Positions 62,102-64,000 of a stretch of 64,000 nt of DNA are shown here, piece after piece. How positions within the stretch are numbered: position 1 is the first letter of the stretch; each line of letters starts with the position of its first letter. The stretch spans positions 1 through 64,000 of the forward strand of contig CANPXL010000003.1 of assembly GCA_947586055.1 (NCBI GenBank), read 5' to 3'. The position numbers and the translations under genes are program-made. The notes under the pieces are model-generated. The model made no database searches. It worked only from the letters and a program-made list of their open reading frames with translations, and was not told where the DNA came from. The DNA comes from an uncultured Acetatifactor sp. (GTDB taxonomy: Bacteria > Bacillota > Clostridia > Lachnospirales > Lachnospiraceae).

Positions 62102-62107
62102 TACAAT
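62102..62107 (+). promoter_or_regulatory. Extended -10 of the alarmone synthetase gene
   Basis: TGG followed by TACAAT (62102-62107); the -35 region is weak, as is common with an extended -10. Confidence 0.5.
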
Positions 62108-62173
62108 GAATTTAACAGGAACGGGCCATGGCCGGAAGGCAGCCCATGTGATCAGGCAAATGAAGGAGCAGCC

Positions 62174-62830
62174 ATGGAATTCAAGACAGACAACGGCGAG
62201 GGAGTCGACAGCTGGCGCGAGGTTACGTTGATCTACAATGCGGCGCTGAAGCAGGTGCAGACCAAGATGGAGATCCTGAACGACGAGTTTCAGCACGTGC
62301 ACCAGTATAATCCCATAGAGCACATCAAGTCCCGGATCAAGACGCCGGAGAGCATCGTAAAAAAACTGAAGCGCAACGGATATGAATCTACAATAGATAA
62401 TATGGTGAAATATGTAAACGATATTGCGGGGATACGGGTGATCTGTTCTTTTACTTCGGATATCTACCGAATTGCCGACATGATCGCGGAACAGAGGGAC
62501 ATCAAGGTGCTGGCGGTAAAGGATTACATTACGTTCCCCAAGGCCAGCGGTTACAAGAGTTATCATATGATCGTGACGGTGCCGGTGTACCTGTCCGACC
62601 GGACGGTGGATACGAAAGTCGAAATTCAGATCCGCACGGTAGCAATGGATTTCTGGGCCAGTCTGGAGCATAAGATTCACTATAAATTCGAGGGGGATGC
62701 GCCGGAGCATATCCGCAGCGAGCTGGTGGAATGCGCCAGAATGGTTTCCGACCTGGATGACAGGATGCTGCAGCTGAACAATCAGATCGCCGAAATCAGC
62801 CGTCAGGAGGAAGAGCGGAAACAGATTTAA
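62174..62830 (+). CDS. Small alarmone synthetase (RelQ/YjbM-like)
   Basis: 218-residue single-domain (p)ppGpp synthetase without the hydrolase domain of RelA. Conserved segments are SRIKTPESIVKKL, DIAGIRVICSFTSDIYRIADM, GYKSYHMIV and VEIQIRTVAMDFWASLEHKIHYK, with the catalytic Asp and Glu in place. It makes stress alarmones in the cytosol. ATG 62174 follows AAGGAG; the frame is open to 62078 but that lies inside the promoter. Confidence 0.9.
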   Translation: MEFKTDNGEGVDSWREVTLIYNAALKQVQTKMEILNDEFQHVHQYNPIEHIKSRIKTPESIVKKLKRNGYESTIDNMVKYVNDIAGIRVICSFTSDIYRIADMIAEQRDIKVLAVKDYITFPKASGYKSYHMIVTVPVYLSDRTVDTKVEIQIRTVAMDFWASLEHKIHYKFEGDAPEHIRSELVECARMVSDLDDRMLQLNNQIAEISRQEEERKQI

Positions 62831-62845
62831 AAAGAAGATGACTGC

Positions 62846-62928
62846 AAAAGGGCGCTCCGGTGCTGGACGGGGAGTCCTTTTTTGGCGCATAAAATGAGGA
62901 GTGCCCGGACACCTTACGGCATCCGGGC
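62846..62928 (+). terminator. Terminator of the alarmone gene and a second hairpin
   Basis: AAAAGGGCGCTCC pairs with GGGGAGTCCTTTT and is followed by TTTTTT (62846-62883). A second stem, GCCCGGA/TCCGGGC (62903-62928), has no T-run. The rest of the gap to 63101 shows no gene. Confidence 0.7.
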
Positions 62929-63101
62929 TATTATGAAAAAAGGTCTTGTGTGCTGTCTGTGCTTTCTTTTCTACAACAAAATCAGTATAGCAATCAAATA
63001 TGAATAAAATATGAACACGGTGTAAAGAGTTGGTGAATACTACAAAAAAAGAAACAAACAGGGAGCGGAATCTGTGCAATTTGAACAAAATAAGTTTTTC
63101 C

Positions 63102-63130
63102 TTGTGACTTATGGGAAAAAGTGATAAAAT
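63102..63130 (+). promoter_or_regulatory. Promoter of the hendecad-repeat gene
   Basis: TTGTGA (63102-63107), 17 bp, TAAAAT (63125-63130). Confidence 0.65.
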
Positions 63131-63205
63131 AACTGTACACAGTGACAAATCTTGGACGGACAGTACGGCGAAAAACAGGCGCCGGGCCTGTTTGGAGGAA
63201 AACAG

Positions 63206-63949
63206 ATGGATATGTTTATGGATAAGCTGTCGCAGAAGCTGACGGCGCAGGAGATCATCAGAGCAAACACCGCGGCTGAGACGGAGGAACTGAACCGGCT
63301 CCGCAACCAGATTGACGAATACGACAGATGTCTCCAGAAAATGAGACAGCTTGTGGAAGAGGGCGCCGATAAGCTGAAGGGAAACGCCGAGCAGAACGAG
63401 AAACTTCAGAGCCTGGTGACGGAGCGCCTGGGGGCTGTGGATGCCGCGCTGGGCAGACAGCTTGGCAGCATGGACGCCACTCTGGGCCAGAGACTTGGCG
63501 AGCTGAACAATGAGCTGGGACAGAGGCTGGGCGAGATGAACGACGAGCTGAAACAGCATCTGGGAGGGCTGAACAGCGATCTGGAACAGCGGTTGGGCGA
63601 CCTGAACAGCGCTGTGGAAAAGCAACTTGCCGAACTGAAAAAGTCTCAGGAAGAAAAACTGGACCGGTTGGACGGGAAACTGAGCGAAGAGCCGGACGGC
63701 CAGCTTGATGAAAAATTTCTTAACGTCACGGATTCCATCCATAAAGAATGCGTTAAGGTATACCGAAACGTACAGGCCGTTGTACAGGAGGAGGGCGGAA
63801 AGCAGGTTGAACAGCTGAACGGCGCCGCTGCCGGCGTACAGCGTCTGAAGAAAAAGCTGAATGTTGTGCTTGGCATCTCTTCGGCGGCACTGGTGGCTTC
63901 ACTGGTCAGCCTGATCGTGAATGTGCTGCATGCGCTCAATGTGTTTTGA
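63206..63949 (+). CDS. Tail-anchored coiled-coil protein with hendecad repeats
   Basis: 247 residues: a charged helical N terminus, eight consecutive 11-residue repeats (residues 75-162, pattern LGxLNxxLxQR, DNA 63428-63691), a linker, and one C-terminal membrane segment (about 218-243), so it is anchored by its tail with the repeats in the cytosol. Hendecads favour a right-handed or straight coiled coil. No family recognised. GGAGGAAA precedes ATG 63206. Confidence 0.65.
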   Translation: MDMFMDKLSQKLTAQEIIRANTAAETEELNRLRNQIDEYDRCLQKMRQLVEEGADKLKGNAEQNEKLQSLVTERLGAVDAALGRQLGSMDATLGQRLGELNNELGQRLGEMNDELKQHLGGLNSDLEQRLGDLNSAVEKQLAELKKSQEEKLDRLDGKLSEEPDGQLDEKFLNVTDSIHKECVKVYRNVQAVVQEEGGKQVEQLNGAAAGVQRLKKKLNVVLGISSAALVASLVSLIVNVLHALNVF

Positions 63950-63959
63950 CGGGGAAGGT

Positions 63960-64000
63960 ATGGAAAAGGAACTTTGGAAACCGGGCAACATGCTGTATCC
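63960..64000 (+). CDS. Probable flavin reductase-like protein, 5' end only
   Basis: Thirteen codons are visible before the window ends (MEKELWKPGNMLY). This beginning resembles flavin reductase-like FMN proteins, which often open with a WKPGTMLYP-type phrase. GGGGAAGG precedes the ATG at close spacing. The call rests on a very short stretch. Confidence 0.4.
   Translation, partial: MEKELWKPGNMLY

Noticed and set aside
1..64000. rRNA or tRNA genes
   Set aside because: No cloverleaf with GGTTCGAATCC-type T-arm or conserved rRNA stretch was recognised on reading; a covariance-model scan would settle it.

Overview
The window looks like chromosome of an endospore-forming Clostridia species, most likely a member of the Lachnospiraceae. 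The grounds are sporulation-type genes (spoIIID, a SPOCS/LysM coat-type protein, a catalytically dead LytM protein resembling SpoIIQ), a type 1B dihydroorotate dehydrogenase with its PyrK partner, a VanR/VanS-like pair, and small conserved proteins of unknown function that I associate with this family. Most genes have strong GGAGG-type ribosome sites. Many promoters carry an extended -10 (TGG immediately before a TATAAT-like hexamer).

Layout. 0.2-6.7 kb: aconitase-family hydratase, SseB-like protein, calcium-loop protein, dead LytM protein, amidohydrolase. 6.7-17.4 kb: cell-wall block (lipoprotein, ddl, murF, VanR/VanS-like pair, a GH95 glycosidase, a YunG-like protein, an S11 D-Ala-D-Ala carboxypeptidase) closed by a convergent plsC. 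17.5-22.7 kb: PrcB-like lipoprotein, pyrC-pyrK-pyrD, SPOCS/LysM protein. 22.9-27.4 kb, minus strand: small conserved proteins, murI, a GntR regulator, ispE. 27.7-33.1 kb: lipoprotein foldase, asnS, NlpC/P60 hydrolase, nfo, and a helical protein on the minus strand. 33.2-50.1 kb: surface-glycan locus with two GT2 enzymes, several large GT-C or polytopic proteins, FdtA/FdtB-like nucleotide-sugar enzymes, GtrA, two EmrE-like half transporters, an FAD enzyme, a Wzz-like protein and an EpsG/Wzy-like polymerase. 50.2-56.1 kb: spoIIID split by an inserted element. 56.6-64 kb: MATE transporter, UDP-sugar pyrophosphorylase, galE, hemolysin-III protein, small alarmone synthetase, a hendecad-repeat membrane protein and the start of a probable flavin reductase.

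The main discovery is at 50,221-56,058. The 87-codon spoIIID gene is cut after codon 38 (His, in the helix-turn-helix) by an element of 5,574 bp. It carries a large serine recombinase whose stop codon lies inside attR, a tyrosine recombinase, an intact MntA/HepT toxin-antitoxin pair, a decayed second pair, and two paralogous small proteins. Joining the ends restores spoIIID in frame and creates an attP with perfect 9-bp half sites around a central CA. This is the architecture of the skin element of sigK, but in an earlier-acting mother-cell regulator.

The second discovery is a family of about 164-bp intergenic repeats (eight copies, one a tandem triplet) with terminal inverted repeats GTAACAGTTCAG/CTGAACTGTTAC enclosing two hairpins. 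The second stem differs in sequence between copies but keeps its pairing. One copy lies between a good promoter and the first gene of the glycan locus, so it would be transcribed as a structured leader.
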